Shown here: piece after piece, positions 5,402 through 6,329 of the stretch
How positions within the stretch are numbered: position 1 is the first letter of the stretch
Layout: each line of letters opens with the position of its first letter
Assembly: GCA_021803885.1 (NCBI GenBank)
Contig: JAJZKY010000285.1
Coordinates: 1 to 6,329 of the forward strand
DNA from: Planctomycetota bacterium
GTDB taxonomy: Bacteria > Planctomycetota > Phycisphaerae > WQYP01 > JAJZKY01
Length of the DNA stretch: 6,329 nucleotides
Direction of reading: 5' to 3'
Notes under the pieces: generated by a model
What the model was told of the DNA's origin: nothing
What the model saw: only the letters and a program-made list of their open reading frames with translations
Database searches by the model: none
Translations under genes and position numbers: made by a program

Positions 5402-6329
5402 ATGATCAAAAAGATAATTGATTTTTCTGTCAACAACCGCCTGCTGGTGGTGCTGCTCTTTGTGATGGCCATTACCTTGGCCGCCTGGGCGGCATTTCAT
5501 AGCAAACTTGATGCCGTGCCGGATCTTTCCGATGTGCAGGTCCTCGTCCTGACGGATTACCCCGGACAATCCCCGGGAGTTGTGGAAAAGCAGATAACCT
5601 ATCCCCTGGAAACACAATTAATTCACGTGCCTGATGTTACCGCCGTGCGCGGACAGAGCATGTTTGAATATTCACTGGTGACCGTGGTCTTTAAGAATGG
5701 CACTAATCTTTACTGGGCACGCGACCAGGTGCTCTCATATCTGGACTACGCCAAGGCGTTATTACCGGCCGGAGTGACTCCGCAACTGGGGCCCGATGCC
5801 ACCGGTGCCGGCTGGGCTTATCAGTACGTGCTGTATCCCGGCTGGTATTGCAAAAATCACCCCGGGGGAATCTGGCACGATCCGAAAAGCAATCGTTGGT
5901 ATGCCCATCGGCATCAAGTGCCCGCTGCCCGCCGGGCACAACTGGTACTGGTGCGGGCCTTTGACCGTCCAGGAAAATCGCCGCTCTCGGGCCGGCCTCT
6001 GGTGTCCAGCAATATCAATCTCGGGCAGTTGCGCTCCCTGCAGGACTGGTTTGTGCGTTATCAGTTGGAAGCGGTGCCCGGCGTATCCGAGGTAGCGGGC
6101 ATTGGCGGTTTCGTGGAAGAATACCAGGTGGTGCTGAATCCCAACCAACTCCGCGCTTACAGTCTTGGCGTTGGCCAGATTATCCGGGCGATTCAGGATT
6201 CCAACAATGAAGTCGGCGGGGCGGTGGTGGATAAGAGCGAATTTCAATATATTGTCCGCAGCCGGGGATATCTGAAAAATCTCAAAGAACTCGGAGATGT
6301 TCCCGTCGGAACGGCATCAAGTTTGCTAT
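5402..6329 (+). CDS. Heavy-metal efflux RND permease (CusA/CzcA family), 5' part
   Basis: This is the inner-membrane pump subunit of a tripartite metal exporter, driving Cu(I)/Ag(I) or Co/Zn/Cd out with the proton gradient. The frame is open from ATG 5402 through the window end, 309 visible residues of an expected 1,000 or more. It starts MIKKIIDFSVNNRL as in the family, has TM1 at about 14-32, then DAVPDLSDVQV, YPGQSPGVVEKQITYPLE, and GPDATGAGW (130-138), a hallmark of the heavy-metal (HME) branch rather than the drug-exporting branch. The conserved LRSLQDWF (210-217), PGVSEVAGIGGFVEEYQV and NNEVGG segments follow. Residues 145-204 contain roughly 50 more residues than the same loop in E. 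coli CusA, with Cys150, His153, His159, His169 and His171. The methionines and carboxylates that set metal specificity lie beyond the window. ATG 5402 is chosen by family match despite a weak ribosome site; ATG 5354, overlapping the preceding TGA, would add 16 residues. Confidence 0.92.
   Translation, partial: MIKKIIDFSVNNRLLVVLLFVMAITLAAWAAFHSKLDAVPDLSDVQVLVLTDYPGQSPGVVEKQITYPLETQLIHVPDVTAVRGQSMFEYSLVTVVFKNGTNLYWARDQVLSYLDYAKALLPAGVTPQLGPDATGAGWAYQYVLYPGWYCKNHPGGIWHDPKSNRWYAHRHQVPAARRAQLVLVRAFDRPGKSPLSGRPLVSSNINLGQLRSLQDWFVRYQLEAVPGVSEVAGIGGFVEEYQVVLNPNQLRAYSLGVGQIIRAIQDSNNEVGGAVVDKSEFQYIVRSRGYLKNLKELGDVPVGTASSLL

Overview
The window looks like a bacterial chromosome segment of moderately high GC that mixes housekeeping metabolism with accessory DNA. 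The gene content (a futalosine-pathway menaquinone gene, a thioredoxin-reductase-like ferredoxin reductase, a CBM9-like exported lipoprotein candidate, a heavy-metal RND pump and a small hairpin transposon-like repeat) would suit Planctomycetota, Verrucomicrobiota or a similar phylum. That is an impression from protein style, not a placement.

Layout, left to right. (1) Positions 1-383 hold the 3' end of a YumC-type ferredoxin-NADP reductase. (2) Positions 384-657 are an intergenic stretch with a TATAAT box, a small hairpin and tiny open frames. (3) Positions 658-1536 encode a 292-residue exported protein with a CBM9/DOMON-like domain. Its TAG stop is the first triplet of a 169-bp repeat (1534-1702). 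(4) Positions 1774-3123 encode MqnC, a radical SAM enzyme of menaquinone synthesis, with a long non-conserved tail. A possibly frameshifted small frame follows (3139-3309). Abutting it with no gap is a URO-D superfamily protein (3310-4374) that keeps the zinc-ligand pattern of corrinoid methyltransferases rather than HemE signatures. (5) Positions 4529-5275, minus strand, hold an MNT-fold nucleotidyltransferase gene that looks dead. Its 5' end is replaced by the second copy of the 169-bp repeat (5090-5258), and an in-frame TAG sits near its 3' end where the reading frame otherwise continues. (6) Positions 5259-5354 are open to a stop and may be the last codons of an RND adaptor. (7) Positions 5402-6329 are the 5' part of a CusA/CzcA-type heavy-metal RND permease with a roughly 50-residue insertion not found in E. 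coli CusA.

The unifying observation is the pair of 169-bp repeats. They are in the same orientation, the same length, about 88% identical by hand count, and have about 20-bp terminal inverted repeats plus an internal inverted repeat, so each can fold into one long hairpin. They look like a MITE or related non-autonomous element. Each copy lies at a gene boundary: one provides a stop codon and possibly part of a promoter (CBM9 gene/mqnC), the other truncates a nucleotidyltransferase gene and sits at the junction with the metal-efflux genes. No tRNA, rRNA, CRISPR array or complete transposase gene was seen.
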